35,167 bases of DNA from Lysobacteraceae bacterium (lineage in GTDB: Bacteria; Pseudomonadota; Gammaproteobacteria; Xanthomonadales; Rhodanobacteraceae). Positions within the stretch are counted from its first letter, which is position 1. Every line of letters starts with the position of its first letter. This document shows, one piece after another, positions 1 to 8,087 of the stretch. The notes below the pieces were generated by a model, which was given only the letters and a program-made list of their open reading frames with translations, made no database searches and was not told where the DNA came from. The position numbers and the translations under genes are program-made. The stretch lies in NCBI GenBank assembly GCA_028866435.1, contig JAGWIC010000031.1, positions 1 through 35,167 of the forward strand. Direction: 5' to 3'.

Positions 1-2
1 AG

Positions 3-149
3 TTGATCGCCGCTATTGACGACTACGTGGCCCACCACAACACCCACCCGAAACCGTTCATTTGGACCAAGAGCGCCAGAGACATCCTGCAGAAGGTCAT
101 CCGCGCCAACAGGCGCTTAAGTTCCAAACAGAATGAAGCACTACACTAG
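3..149 (+). mobile_element. IS630-family transposase, C-terminal fragment (cut by window edge)
   Basis: An open frame enters from the left edge and ends at TAG 147-149, giving 48 residues. The run DDYVAHHNTHPKPFIWTKSA followed by a basic tail is typical of the C-terminus of IS630-type DDE transposases, where a Y-x-x-x-H-N motif precedes PKPF-W-T. The rest of the element lies outside the window, so whether it is intact cannot be judged. I saw no clear terminal inverted repeat between 150 and 300. It borders the conserved surE locus, so an insertion lies close to housekeeping genes here. Confidence 0.8.
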
Positions 150-300
150 CAGCCCGGCCGACCAGGGCCCGGGCGGCCGCCAGCCCGCCGGCGCGATCGC
201 CGGTGAAACCGGCGGCACGCTCCGGTAGACTTCGGGGTATCGAGCATGCGCGGTCGGCGAAAGGGTTGGCGCGCACGCAGTCAGCCTTCGACGGAGCATC

Positions 301-1098
301 ATGCGAGTTCTGGTAAGTAACGACGATGGCGTGGATGCCCCGGGCATCCGCGTGTTGGCCGAACGTCTCGGCGCCGTGGCGCAGATCACCGTGGTGGCGC
401 CCGACCGGGACCGCTCCGGTGCCAGCAATTCGCTGACCCTCGACGCACCCCTGCGGGTGCTGCCGATGGGCAACGGTTACTACCGCGTGGCGGGCACGCC
501 GACCGATTGCGTTCACCTGGCCTTGTCCGGCCTGCTGGCCGAAGAGCCCGAGATGGTGGTTTCCGGTATCAACAATTCGGCCAATCTCGGCGACGACGTG
601 ATCTATTCCGGCACCGTTTCGGCCGCCATGGAAGGGCGTTTCCTGGGCCTGCCCGCGATCGCGGTGTCGCTGGTGACGTCGGACCACAAGGGCACGCACT
701 ACGATTCGGCGGCGGCGGCGGTGTTGCTGCTGATGCGGCGCCTGCTGGTCGATCCGCTACCGGCGGATACGATTCTCAACGTCAACGTGCCCGATCGCCA
801 GTGGGCGGACATCCGCGGCTTCGAAGTGACCCGGCTGGGGCGGCGCCATCGCGCCGAGCCGTGCATTGCGCAGACCGACCCGCGCGGACGGCCGATCTGG
901 TGGATCGGCCCCGCCGGCCCGGTGGACGATGCGGGCCCGGGGACCGACTTCGACGCGGTACGGCGGGGTTATATCTCGGTGACGCCGATCCACGTCGACC
1001 TGACCCGCTTCCAGGCGCTGGAGAAGGTCAGCAGCTGGATGCAGGTGTTGAGCGACGAGATGGACTCGGCGCGCCACGGCGACGAACAGGCGGCCTGA
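301..1098 (+). CDS. surE: 5'/3'-nucleotidase SurE
   Basis: SurE is a metal-dependent phosphatase acting on nucleoside 5'- and 3'-monophosphates and is linked to stationary-phase survival. The 265-residue protein has the family length. It starts [10 protein letters not shown], with the metal-binding pair D8-D9. S39 lies in DRDRSGASN, and the [13 protein letters not shown] loop supplies the conserved Asn at about 91-92, so all expected metal ligands are present. The ATG at 301 is preceded by GGAG at about 7 nt. It heads a cluster with pcm (3-nt gap), a YqaA-type gene and nlpD, the classical stationary-phase survival cluster of gammaproteobacteria. Confidence 0.96.
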   Translation: MRVLVSNDDGVDAPGIRVLAERLGAVAQITVVAPDRDRSGASNSLTLDAPLRVLPMGNGYYRVAGTPTDCVHLALSGLLAEEPEMVVSGINNSANLGDDVIYSGTVSAAMEGRFLGLPAIAVSLVTSDHKGTHYDSAAAAVLLLMRRLLVDPLPADTILNVNVPDRQWADIRGFEVTRLGRRHRAEPCIAQTDPRGRPIWWIGPAGPVDDAGPGTDFDAVRRGYISVTPIHVDLTRFQALEKVSSWMQVLSDEMDSARHGDEQAA

Positions 1099-1101
1099 GC
1101 C

Positions 1102-1797
1102 ATGACCGTCTATCCACTGCCGGCGGCGGACCTGAAGGGCGAGGGCATGACCTCGCAGCGCGCGCGCGACCGGCTGGCGGCCAGCCTCAGGGAGGGCGGC
1201 ATCGCCGACCCGCGGGTCATCGACGTGATCCGCAATACGCCGCGGCACCATTTCATCGACCAGGCGCTGCACTCGCGCGCCTACGAAAACACCGCCTTGC
1301 CGATCGGCCACGGCCAGACCATTTCCCAGCCCTGGGTGGTGGCACGCATGACCGAAGCCCTGCTGGAGCGCGTGGACGGAAGCCGCGGCGTGCCGCAGAA
1401 GGTACTCGAGATCGGCACCGGCTCGGGCTACCAGGCGGTCGTGCTGGCCGCCCTGGTGCCCGAGTTGTTCACGGTGGAGCGGATCGAGGAGTTGCTGCGC
1501 CAGGCACGCCGCCGCTTTCGCCAGCTCGGGCTGACCAACGTGCGTACGCGCCATGACGACGGCAAGCTGGGCTGGGCGGACGAGGCTCCGTTCGACGCGA
1601 TCATGCTCACCGCCGCCGGCGACACCATTCCCAGCCGCATCCTGGACCAGCTCAGCCCCACCGGCGTGCTGGTGGCCCCGGTGGGTTCGCCCAGCCAACA
1701 GACCCTGATCCGCATGCGCGGTGACGGCCAGGGCGATTTCATCCAGGAAGAGCTGGGTCCGGTCAGCTTCGTGCCCCTGCTCGGCGGTATCGGCTGA
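1102..1797 (+). CDS. pcm: Protein-L-isoaspartate O-methyltransferase
   Basis: Pcm methylates abnormal L-isoaspartyl residues with S-adenosylmethionine, starting repair of aged proteins in the cytoplasm. The 231 residues include the SAM-binding motif I ([11 protein letters not shown], about 101-111) and the substrate-side segment around [13 protein letters not shown] (65-77), both characteristic of the family. The ATG at 1102 lies 3 nt after the surE stop; a second in-frame ATG at 1147 ([10 protein letters not shown]) would also give a plausible protein, so the start is not certain. It overlaps the next gene by one base (TGATG), suggesting translational coupling. Confidence 0.95.
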   Translation: MTVYPLPAADLKGEGMTSQRARDRLAASLREGGIADPRVIDVIRNTPRHHFIDQALHSRAYENTALPIGHGQTISQPWVVARMTEALLERVDGSRGVPQKVLEIGTGSGYQAVVLAALVPELFTVERIEELLRQARRRFRQLGLTNVRTRHDDGKLGWADEAPFDAIMLTAAGDTIPSRILDQLSPTGVLVAPVGSPSQQTLIRMRGDGQGDFIQEELGPVSFVPLLGGIG

Positions 1798-2402
1798 TGC
1801 GGCTGTTCGGCGCACTTTATGCGCGCGCGCTGGTGTGGGCGCGCGCTCCGCGGGCGGTTTATTACCTGTGCACGCTCAGTTTTGCCGAGGCGTTCATCTT
1901 TCCGATCATGCCGGAGGTGATGCTGGCGCCGATGATGCTGGGGAAGCGGCACCGGGCGTTCTTCTACGCCAATATGTCCCTGTTGTTCTCCCTGCTGGGA
2001 TCATTGGTCGGGTATGCGCTGGGCCATTGGGCTTACGAGGCGGTCAGGCCGCTGCTCGGTGCGCACGTGCAGCAGGTCATCACCACCTGGGTGGACAACC
2101 TGCGGACGGACATGATCCAGCGCTCGCTGGCCATGCTGGGGGCGTTGATGCTGGCCGCGTTGCAGCCGGTGATCCCGATGAAATTCGTGACGTGGGCGGC
2201 CGGAATCGTTGGCGTGCCGCTGTTGCCGTTCATGTCCTGCATGGCGGTGGGGCGCGGCAAGCGCGTGTGGCTGCTGGCCTTGCTCGTGTGGTTGTTCGGC
2301 GAGCGGGCCGAACGCCTGCTGCACCAGCATGTCGAATGGATCGGCTGGGCGGCGCTGGCAGCGCTGAGCCTGCTGCTGGTGTGGTGGATATGGCTGCGCT
2401 GA
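1797..2402 (+). CDS. YqaA-family membrane protein (VTT/SNARE-associated type)
   Basis: This 201-residue inner-membrane protein resembles YqaA, a small relative of the DedA/VTT family. The N-terminal part contains AEAFIFPIMPEVMLAPMMLG, with the proline- and glutamate-bearing re-entrant style motif of this family. Hydrophobic segments sit at roughly 20-45, 55-80, 110-140, 145-165 and 180-200. No enzymatic role is established for YqaA; DedA relatives influence membrane lipid or proton homeostasis. The gene shares one base with pcm and precedes nlpD by 25 nt, so it is probably part of the same transcript. Confidence 0.85.
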   Translation: MRLFGALYARALVWARAPRAVYYLCTLSFAEAFIFPIMPEVMLAPMMLGKRHRAFFYANMSLLFSLLGSLVGYALGHWAYEAVRPLLGAHVQQVITTWVDNLRTDMIQRSLAMLGALMLAALQPVIPMKFVTWAAGIVGVPLLPFMSCMAVGRGKRVWLLALLVWLFGERAERLLHQHVEWIGWAALAALSLLLVWWIWLR

Positions 2403-2427
2403 TGAATCGTCCACGGAGCGAGCTTGC

Positions 2428-3390
2428 ATGAAAAAGCGGATCCGCCTCACGACCGCCATGGTTGCCGATCGACTGCCGCCCTGGCTTGCCGCCGCCGGCC
2501 TGTGCGCCTTGCTGGCGGCCTGCGGCACCATGCGCAGCTCGGTGGTGGTCGAGCCCCCGCCCGCTGGCGCGGGCAGCCTCGCCCGGGCCTACGCCGCACC
2601 GGCCCGCACCCGGGTTCCCGGGGGAAGCTACGAGGTGATGAAGGGCGATACGCTCTATTCGATCGCCTTTCGCAAGGGTGTGGATTTTCGCGATCTGGCG
2701 CAGTGGAACGGTATCGCCGCGCCGTACACCATCTGGCCGGGCCAGCGCCTGCGCTTGTCGCCGTCGCATGGCACTGGCCAGGCTCGCGCGGCCAGCGGGC
2801 CGGCCAGGCCGGCGGCCGCGCCCGCGGCGCCGGTCTTCGTGCCGGTAGCACCCGCCAGGGAAGTGGCGGCCGTACCGCGGCCGCCGGTACCCAAGCCGGC
2901 CGCCATCGCACCGGCCGCCAGGGCGGCCGCGACCGCCGTCGTTCCGGTGGCGGGTGCACCCGCGCCCGCTGCGCTGCCGCCGCCGGCCAAGGTCGCCGCG
3001 GGCGCGTCGCGCGCCATCGGCGGAGTCAGCTGGCGCTGGCCGGCGGATGGCCGCGTGCTCAGCCGATTCAGTGGCGGCGACGCGATTCCCGGCATCGAGA
3101 TTGCGGGCAAGTCGGGCGATGTGGTTCGCGCCGCGGCCGATGGCGTGGTGGTTTACAGCGGCAACGGCCTGGTCGGCTACGGCGAGCTGGTGATCATCAA
3201 GCACAACGACAGTTTCCTGTCGGCGTACGGCCACAATCGCAGGCGGCTGGTGAAGGAGGGACAGCGGGTCAGCGCCGGTCAGCCGATCGCCGAAATGGGC
3301 TCCACCGGGGCGACGCGCGATGAGCTGGAGTTCCAGATTCGCAAGGATGGCAACCCGGTCGATCCGCTGGACTACCTGCCGCCACGATGA
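2428..3390 (+). CDS. nlpD: NlpD-type lipoprotein, murein hydrolase activator (LysM + degenerate M23)
   Basis: The 320-residue protein has a hydrophobic signal ending in the lipobox LLAAC (lipidated C32). A LysM domain follows at about 68-110 (YEVMKGDTLYSIAFRKG), then an Ala/Pro-rich linker to about 195 and a C-terminal LytM/M23 fold at 200-318. The M23 catalytic metal ligands are not in place: the usual HxGxD becomes PGIEIAG and the HxH site reads AYGHNRR. This matches NlpD/EnvC proteins that activate amidases rather than cut peptidoglycan. It closes the surE cluster. In many gammaproteobacteria rpoS follows directly; here the next gene lies on the opposite strand. Confidence 0.93.
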   Translation: MKKRIRLTTAMVADRLPPWLAAAGLCALLAACGTMRSSVVVEPPPAGAGSLARAYAAPARTRVPGGSYEVMKGDTLYSIAFRKGVDFRDLAQWNGIAAPYTIWPGQRLRLSPSHGTGQARAASGPARPAAAPAAPVFVPVAPAREVAAVPRPPVPKPAAIAPAARAAATAVVPVAGAPAPAALPPPAKVAAGASRAIGGVSWRWPADGRVLSRFSGGDAIPGIEIAGKSGDVVRAAADGVVVYSGNGLVGYGELVIIKHNDSFLSAYGHNRRRLVKEGQRVSAGQPIAEMGSTGATRDELEFQIRKDGNPVDPLDYLPPR

Positions 3391-3426
3391 CCGCGCCGCG
3401 TCTGCGCCGCCGCTGGCAGGAACGGA

Positions 3427-3801
3427 TCAGGCCGGTGGCAGGATGAAACCGGCGACCACCCGCCTTCCGTCGGCAGCGAGCAGGTTGTAGGTGCGTGCGG
3501 CGGCGGCATTGTCCATCACTTCGACGCCGACGCCCTTGCGCAGCAAGCCGGCGAGAAAGGCCGCTGCCGGAAAGACCTGTCGCGGCCCGGTGCCGAGGAT
3601 GACCAGTTCCGGCCGCAGCGACAGCAGGGCGTCGACGTCGCCCGCCTCCAGCGCCGCGGCCGAGGCGACCGGCCACTCCACTGCCTGCTCCGGTGCCAGC
3701 AGGAAACTGCGGTTGAGCTCGCGATCGACCAGCGTGATGCGGTCCGCATCGACACGTCGCACGAACAGATAACCTTCGGGGCGATCCAGCGACAGGTCCA
3801 T
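3427..3801 (-). CDS. Mth938-like domain protein (DUF498)
   Basis: This is a single-domain protein of 124 residues. The sequence GYLFVRRVDADRITLVDRELNRSFLLAP followed by ELVILGTGPRQVFP (about 66-79) and a GVGVEVMDNAAAARTYNLL segment is the signature of the Mth938/NDUFAF3 fold. Bacterial members have no established biochemical function; the eukaryotic relative NDUFAF3 assists respiratory complex I assembly. The gene lies 9 nt downstream of the YhbY-like gene on the same strand and is convergent with nlpD, so it is probably co-transcribed with its neighbour. Confidence 0.88.
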   Translation of the reverse strand: MDLSLDRPEGYLFVRRVDADRITLVDRELNRSFLLAPEQAVEWPVASAAALEAGDVDALLSLRPELVILGTGPRQVFPAAAFLAGLLRKGVGVEVMDNAAAARTYNLLAADGRRVVAGFILPPA

Positions 3802-3810
3802 CCGTGCGTC

Positions 3811-4107
3811 CTAGCGCGGCAGGGCGACTTTCGGTTCGTCGGCGTTGCGCCGGAACAGCACAACCACATGACCGATCTGCTGCACCTGCTCGGCCTGCGT
3901 GCATCCGGCCAGCACGTCGATCTGCGCCTGCCGCTCCTCCTTGTCGCCACCGGACAGCTTCACCTTGACCAGTTCGTGGATGTCCAGCGCCTGGCCCAAT
4001 TCCTTGACCACCGCCGCGGTGGCGCCTTTGTTGCCGAGCAGGACAACCGGGCTCAGGTCATGGGCAAGGCTGCGCAGGTAACGGATCTGCGAGGAGGACA
4101 GGGGCAT
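3811..4107 (-). CDS. yhbY: YhbY-like CRM-domain RNA-binding protein
   Basis: The 98-residue protein starts MPLSSSQIRYLRSLAHDLSP and carries LLGNKGATAAVVKEL, containing the conserved GxxG loop of the CRM/YhbY fold, then HELVKVKLSGGDKEER. YhbY associates with the pre-50S ribosomal particle in Escherichia coli. The frame stays open upstream to 4173, but family alignments begin at the MxLSSxQ motif, so I place the start at 4107. It is divergent from rlmE, another large-subunit biogenesis gene; the yhbY-rlmE-ftsH order is widespread in gammaproteobacteria. Confidence 0.93.
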   Translation of the reverse strand: MPLSSSQIRYLRSLAHDLSPVVLLGNKGATAAVVKELGQALDIHELVKVKLSGGDKEERQAQIDVLAGCTQAEQVQQIGHVVVLFRRNADEPKVALPR

Positions 4108-4161
4108 GCGACGGGGCTCGATTCGCGGTAAATGAACGGCAAAGGGTATCATGAGCCATCC

Positions 4162-4181
4162 CGTTCCAATCAACGTTCCAA
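4162..4181. repeat. Tandem 8-bp direct repeat in the yhbY/rlmE divergent promoter region
   Basis: The octamer CGTTCCAA occurs at 4162-4169 and again at 4174-4181, spaced 12 bp start to start. It lies in the 93-bp gap between the divergent starts of the YhbY-like gene and rlmE. Two half-sites about one helical turn apart suggest a regulator site, but no known box was recognised. A possible -10 for rlmE, TATCAT, is at 4147-4152. Confidence 0.35.
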
Positions 4182-4200
4182 ATCAAGATGACCCCACGAC

Positions 4201-4851
4201 ATGGCCCGCAGTAAGAGCAGCGCAGTCTGGCTGCGCGAACATTTCAAGGACGAATACGTCAAGAAGGCCCAGGCCGAGGGCCTGCGTTCGCGTGCGGTGT
4301 ACAAGCTGGAGGAGCTGATCGAGCGGGATCGCCTGCTGAAGCCGGGCATCAACGTGGTCGACCTGGGCGCGGCGCCGGGCAGTTGGTCGCAACTGGTGCG
4401 CAACCGCCTGGGCGACACCGGCAAGGTGTTCGCGCTGGACATCCTGCCGATGCAGAGCATTGCCGGCGTCCAGTTCCTGCAGGGCGATTTTCGCGAAGAG
4501 GCGGTATTGCGCGAACTGGAGGCCTTGCTCGGCGGACAACTGGTGGATCTTGTGCTGTGCGATCTGGCCCCCAATATGAGTGGTGTGGCGCTGGCTGACC
4601 AGATCCGCGCGATGGCGTTGGCCGATCTGGCACTGGATTTCAGCAGGCAGTGGCTGAAGCCGGGCGGTTCGTTCCTGATCAAGTTGTTCCAGGGAGTCGG
4701 CTTCGATGAATACTTGCGCAGCTTGCGCGCGGACTTCACCCGCGTGACCATGCGTAAACCTAAGGCCTCGCGCGCACGTTCGCGTGAGGTGTACGCACTG
4801 GCCATGGGACGCAAACCCAACACAGTGACACCGGGCGGGAATCGTGCATGA
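4201..4851 (+). CDS. rlmE: 23S rRNA (uridine-2'-O-)-methyltransferase RlmE/FtsJ
   Basis: RlmE methylates the 2'-OH of U2552 in the A loop of 23S rRNA late in 50S assembly. The 216-residue protein contains the SAM motif [13 protein letters not shown] (52-64). A full catalytic K-D-K-E set is visible: K35 in AVYKLEEL, D121 in [10 protein letters not shown]161 in FLIKLFQG and E196 in SREVYAL. The stop overlaps the ftsH start as ATGA, so the two are almost certainly co-transcribed and coupled, as in E. coli, where the pair is heat-shock induced. Confidence 0.97.
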   Translation: MARSKSSAVWLREHFKDEYVKKAQAEGLRSRAVYKLEELIERDRLLKPGINVVDLGAAPGSWSQLVRNRLGDTGKVFALDILPMQSIAGVQFLQGDFREEAVLRELEALLGGQLVDLVLCDLAPNMSGVALADQIRAMALADLALDFSRQWLKPGGSFLIKLFQGVGFDEYLRSLRADFTRVTMRKPKASRARSREVYALAMGRKPNTVTPGGNRA

Positions 4852-6809
4852 ATGAAACAGCGAAAAACGTATTGCTCTGGGTAATCATCGCGGTGGTGCT
4901 GTTCACCGTGTTCCAGAGCTTCAATCCGCACGGCGCGGCCTCCACCGACCTGCCTTACAGCTCGTTTGCGCAGAGCGTGGCCAGCGGCAACGTTGCCAGC
5001 GCCACGATCGGTGCCGATCAGCCGGCCACCATCAGCGGCAAGCTGAAGGACGGCAGTTCGTTCCGGACCGTCGCCCCGATGCTCGGCTTCTCCACCAATG
5101 CGGTGGTCAAGCAGATGCAGGACAAGGGGGTCGAGGTCCGGCAGGACCCCGCCGAGGGCTTTTCGTTGATCGGCCTGCTGGTCAGCTGGCTGCCGATCCT
5201 GGTGATCGTCGGCGTGTTCATCTGGTTCATGCGCCAGGCGCAGTCCGGTGGCGGTGGTCGCGGCGCGATGAGCTTCGGCCGTTCGCGGGCGAAGCTGCAG
5301 GGCGAGGACCAGATCAAGGTCAACTTCAGCGATGTCGCCGGCTGCGACGAGGCGAAGGAAGAAGTTGGCGAACTGGTCGAGTTCCTGCGCGATCCCGGTC
5401 GGTTCCAGAAACTGGGCGGCAAGATTCCGCGCGGCGTGCTGATGGTCGGCCCGCCCGGTACCGGCAAGACCTTGCTGGCCAAGGCCATCGCCGGCGAGGC
5501 CAAGGTGCCGTTCTTCGCCATCTCAGGCTCGGATTTCGTGGAGATGTTCGTCGGCGTGGGCGCCAGCCGCGTGCGCGACATGTTCGAGCAGGCCAAGAAG
5601 CATGCGCCATGCATCATCTTCATCGACGAGATCGACGCGGTCGGCCGCCATCGCGGTGCCGGCCTCGGCGGCGGTCATGACGAGCGCGAGCAGACGCTGA
5701 ACCAGTTGCTGGTCGAGATGGACGGTTTCGAGGGTACCGAGGGCATCATCGTGATCGCCGCGACCAATCGCCCGGATGTGCTTGATCCCGCCCTGCTGCG
5801 CCCGGGCCGCTTCGATCGCCAGGTCGTGGTCGGGCTGCCCGACGTGCGTGGCCGCGAACAGATCCTCAAGGTGCACATGCGCAAGGTGCCGGTGGCCGGC
5901 GACGTGAACGCGATGACGATCGCACGCGGCACGCCCGGCTTCTCCGGTGCCGACCTGGCCAACCTGGTCAACGAGGCGGCGCTGTTCGCGGCGCGCGAGA
6001 ATGCACGCGAAGTGCGCATGATCCACCTGGACAAGGCGCGCGACAAGATCCTGATGGGCACCGAGCGCCGCTCGATGGCGATGAGCGAGGACGAGAAGAA
6101 GCTCACGGCGTATCACGAGGCCGGTCACGCCATCGTCGGCCGCCTGGTGCCCGAGCACGACCCGGTCTACAAGGTCACCATCATTCCGCGCGGGCGCGCA
6201 CTCGGCGTCACCATGTACCTGCCCGAAGGCGACAAGTACAGCATCAACCGGGTGGCGATCCAGTCGCAGCTGTGCTCGCTTTACGGCGGTCGCGTCGCCG
6301 AGGAGTTGATCTTTGGCGCCGACAAGGTCACCACGGGAGCGTCCAACGATATCGAGCGGGCCACCAAGATGGCGCGCAACATGGCGACCAAGTGGGGCTT
6401 GTCCGACGAGCTGGGGCCGATCACCTACGGCGAGGACGAGGACGAAGTCTTCCTCGGTCGTTCGGTGACGCAGCACAAGAGCATTTCGAACGAGACGGCG
6501 AGCAAGATCGACGAAGTGGTGCGTGGCATTCTCGATCGCGCCTATGCACGCACGAGGGAACTGCTCACTGCGAATCTGGACAAGCTGCACACGATGGCCG
6601 AATTGCTGCTGCAGTACGAGACCATCGACGCCCACCAGATCGACGACATCATGGCTGGTCGCGAGCCGGGTCCGCCTGCGGACTGGATCAAGAACGCTCC
6701 GTCCACCGGTTCGACGCCACCACCGCCGCCGCCCAAGAGCGACGCCGGCTCGCCGGTGGGCAAGGTGGGCGACCCGGCGGCGCAGAGCCGGACGGGGCTG
6801 GAAGGATGA
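4848..6809 (+). CDS. ftsH: ATP-dependent zinc metalloprotease FtsH
   Basis: FtsH is a membrane-anchored AAA+ protease that degrades unneeded membrane proteins and short-lived regulators. The 653 residues show a transmembrane helix at about 7-24, a periplasmic segment and a second helix at about 103-124. Then come Walker A GPPGTGKT (201-208), Walker [11 protein letters not shown], the second region of homology [20 protein letters not shown], and the zinc motif HEAGH (423-427). The C-terminal tail is rich in proline and glycine. Its start overlaps rlmE by 4 nt. In many relatives folP and glmM follow; here tRNA genes follow. Confidence 0.98.
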   Translation: MNETAKNVLLWVIIAVVLFTVFQSFNPHGAASTDLPYSSFAQSVASGNVASATIGADQPATISGKLKDGSSFRTVAPMLGFSTNAVVKQMQDKGVEVRQDPAEGFSLIGLLVSWLPILVIVGVFIWFMRQAQSGGGGRGAMSFGRSRAKLQGEDQIKVNFSDVAGCDEAKEEVGELVEFLRDPGRFQKLGGKIPRGVLMVGPPGTGKTLLAKAIAGEAKVPFFAISGSDFVEMFVGVGASRVRDMFEQAKKHAPCIIFIDEIDAVGRHRGAGLGGGHDEREQTLNQLLVEMDGFEGTEGIIVIAATNRPDVLDPALLRPGRFDRQVVVGLPDVRGREQILKVHMRKVPVAGDVNAMTIARGTPGFSGADLANLVNEAALFAARENAREVRMIHLDKARDKILMGTERRSMAMSEDEKKLTAYHEAGHAIVGRLVPEHDPVYKVTIIPRGRALGVTMYLPEGDKYSINRVAIQSQLCSLYGGRVAEELIFGADKVTTGASNDIERATKMARNMATKWGLSDELGPITYGEDEDEVFLGRSVTQHKSISNETASKIDEVVRGILDRAYARTRELLTANLDKLHTMAELLLQYETIDAHQIDDIMAGREPGPPADWIKNAPSTGSTPPPPPPKSDAGSPVGKVGDPAAQSRTGLEG

Positions 6810-6850
6810 TGTTCTGCAGCTAGGCGGTCGGCCGCCGGGCGATGGACAGG

Positions 6851-6875
6851 CGAGGGCGGCCATGTGCCGCCCTCG
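6851..6875 (+). terminator. Hairpin downstream of ftsH
   Basis: A perfect 10-bp GC-rich stem (6851-6860 with 6866-6875) and a 5-nt loop begin 41 nt after the ftsH stop. There is no T-run after it, so it may stabilise the 3' end or act with Rho rather than as a classical intrinsic terminator. Confidence 0.5.
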
Positions 6876-6906
6876 TGCATGTCGCCGATGCGAATCGCAA
6901 CGCGCG

Positions 6907-6958
6907 ACAAATTAATTTCAACAAAAGGGTTGACGCATGCGGGCGGAGTCTGAATAAT
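6907..6958 (+). promoter_or_regulatory. Sigma-70-type promoter with UP-like element for tRNA-Arg
   Basis: TTGACG at 6930-6935 is followed after 17 bp by AATAAT at 6953-6958. Directly upstream, 6907-6926 is AT-rich (ACAAATTAATTTCAACAAAA), unlike the surrounding GC-rich DNA, and looks like an UP element of a strong stable-RNA promoter. The tRNA-Arg gene begins about 57 nt after the expected start of transcription. Confidence 0.65.
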
Positions 6959-7022
6959 TCCGCTTCTGGCTTCACCGCCTCGACTGCCAGCTGTCGAAGC
7001 GGTGGAGTTCAAACTTTTCAGT

Positions 7023-7099
7023 GCGCCCGTAGCTCAGTTGGATAGAGTACCTGGCTACGAACTAGGTGGTCGGGAGTTCGAATCTCTCCGGGCGCACCA
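7023..7099 (+). tRNA. tRNA-Arg (anticodon ACG)
   Basis: The 77-nt gene has encoded CCA. The acceptor stem GCGCCCG pairs with CGGGCGC, the D arm is GCTC/GAGT, the T arm holds GTTCGAA, and the anticodon loop CTACGAA gives ACG, normally read as ICG after deamination. It has its own promoter and terminator and so forms a separate unit from the four tRNAs that follow. Confidence 0.96.
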
Positions 7100-7110
7100 T
7101 TTTACAAAGT

Positions 7111-7141
7111 GAGGCGGCGTGCTTGCACTCCGCCTCGTTTT
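7111..7141 (+). terminator. Intrinsic terminator after tRNA-Arg
   Basis: GAGGCGG (7111-7117) pairs with CCGCCTC (7130-7136). Inside, GTGC pairs with GCAC around a short loop. The stem is followed by GTTTT at 7137-7141. This separates tRNA-Arg(ACG) from the next tRNA group. Confidence 0.75.
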
Positions 7142-7212
7142 CAAGGCGATCGGTGCTGCTGCGATTGCCCTGGAAACGGCAAGTCTTGATGCATGGTGTG
7201 CTTCGATACGGA

Positions 7213-7241
7213 TTGACTGGGCGAGGCGTCACCCGTAACAT
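7213..7241 (+). promoter_or_regulatory. Sigma-70-type promoter for the Pro-Arg-His-Lys tRNA group
   Basis: TTGACT at 7213-7218 and TAACAT at 7236-7241 are separated by 17 bp. The predicted transcription start is about 35 nt ahead of tRNA-Pro, and the preceding unit is closed by a terminator. Confidence 0.65.
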
Positions 7242-7281
7242 TTGAAGGCTTCGGTGGCGCAAGCGATCGCGAATTCGAAAG

Positions 7282-7358
7282 CGGGGTATAGCTCAGTCTG
7301 GTAGAGCGTTGCGTTTGGGACGCAAAAGTCGGGGGTTCGAATCCCTCTGCCCCGACCA
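7282..7358 (+). tRNA. tRNA-Pro (anticodon TGG)
   Basis: The 77-nt gene has encoded CCA. The acceptor CGGGGTA pairs with TGCCCCG, starting with the C1-G72 pair typical of bacterial proline tRNAs. The anticodon loop TTTGGGA gives TGG, and the T loop is TTCGAAT. It is first in a four-tRNA transcript. Confidence 0.96.
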
Positions 7359-7381
7359 GCGACGTCTTGAAGGTTGTGACT

Positions 7382-7458
7382 GCGCCTGTAGCTCAACCGG
7401 ATAGAGCATCGGCCTTCTAAGCCGACGGTTGCAGGTTCGAGTCCTGTCTGGCGCACCA
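7382..7458 (+). tRNA. tRNA-Arg (anticodon TCT)
   Basis: The 77-nt gene has encoded CCA and the anticodon loop CTTCTAA, reading AGA/AGG codons that are rare in such GC-rich genomes. The acceptor GCGCCTG faces CTGGCGC, leaving a T-T opposition at pair 6-67 while the other six pairs form. D, anticodon and T stems are intact, so the gene appears functional. Confidence 0.94.
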
Positions 7459-7473
7459 GTTTGAAGATTTATG

Positions 7474-7550
7474 GTGGGTGTAGCTCAGCTGGTTAGAGTC
7501 CCGGATTGTGATTCCGGTTGTCGTGGGTTCGAATCCCATCACCCACCCCA
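7474..7550 (+). tRNA. tRNA-His (anticodon GTG)
   Basis: The acceptor GTGGGTG pairs with CACCCAC, the anticodon loop is TTGTGAT, and CCA is encoded. The extra G at 7473 can pair with the discriminator C at 7547, the identity element of histidine tRNAs, so the mature RNA should begin at 7473. Confidence 0.96.
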
Positions 7551-7570
7551 GTTGCATGTCCAAGTTCATT

Positions 7571-7646
<76 letters not shown>

Positions 7647-7647
7647 A

Positions 7648-7687
7648 TAAAAAGACGCCGATCGCTTGCGGTCGGCGTCTTTAGTTT
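7648..7687 (+). terminator. Intrinsic terminator of the tRNA group
   Basis: AAAGACGCCGA at 7651-7661 pairs with TCGGCGTCTTT at 7672-7682, an 11-bp stem with a 10-nt loop that ends in a T-rich tract. It begins 5 nt after the tRNA-Lys CCA. Confidence 0.85.
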
Positions 7688-7746
7688 GCGCCGCGGCCGT
7701 GCCTTGCCCAGCGCGGTTGCCGGGGCCGCCGATGCGGCGATATGGC

Positions 7747-7776
7747 TTGTGCTGCAAGGTCGGGCAACCGTAAAAT
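7747..7776 (+). promoter_or_regulatory. Possible promoter upstream of tRNA-Leu and tig
   Basis: TTGTGC at 7747-7752 and TAAAAT at 7771-7776 are separated by 18 bp. The region lies between the tRNA-Lys terminator and tRNA-Leu. The implied leader of about 130 nt ahead of the tRNA is long, so another start may exist. Confidence 0.4.
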
Positions 7777-7914
7777 GGCCCGCTTCCGTACAAGGGAAGC
7801 AGCAGCTTGGACGGGCAGTGCGCTGATATGGCGTGGGCGCCGCCAGCTGTCGTCTGGCGACCGACGAAGATCGCGGGATGCCGCGTTTGTTGCGCGTGCG
7901 ACGAGGGTGGCAAG

Positions 7915-7999
7915 GCGAGAGTGGCGGAATTGGTAGACGCACCAGATTTAGGTTCTGGCGGTTAACCCCGTGGGGGTTCGAGTCCCCCCCCTCGCACCA
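7915..7999 (+). tRNA. tRNA-Leu (anticodon TAG)
   Basis: The 85-nt class II tRNA has a long variable arm and encoded CCA. The anticodon stem CCAGA/TCTGG encloses the loop TTTAGGT, giving TAG. The acceptor GCGAGAG faces CCCTCGC with one A-C opposition at pair 6-67; the T stem is GGGGG/CCCCC. It ends 88 nt before tig, with no terminator seen between, so tRNA-Leu and tig may share a transcript. Confidence 0.93.
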
Positions 8000-8087
8000 C
8001 ACTCCACTGATTCCCTTTTTTTCAGGCGGCGACGCCGCCATGGCGCCTGTGGCAGGCCCACCACATTCGGTAGTACCAGGAGACGTC

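Noticed and set aside
4140-4200. Sigma-32 heat-shock promoter for rlmE-ftsH
   Set aside because: CCCCAC near 4194 recalls the -10 element but no CTTGAA-like -35 is at the right distance and it would overlap the start codon.
7833-8087. Upstream extension of the tig reading frame
   Set aside because: It runs through tRNA-Leu; the internal ATG at 8088 has a ribosome-binding site and the family N-terminus.
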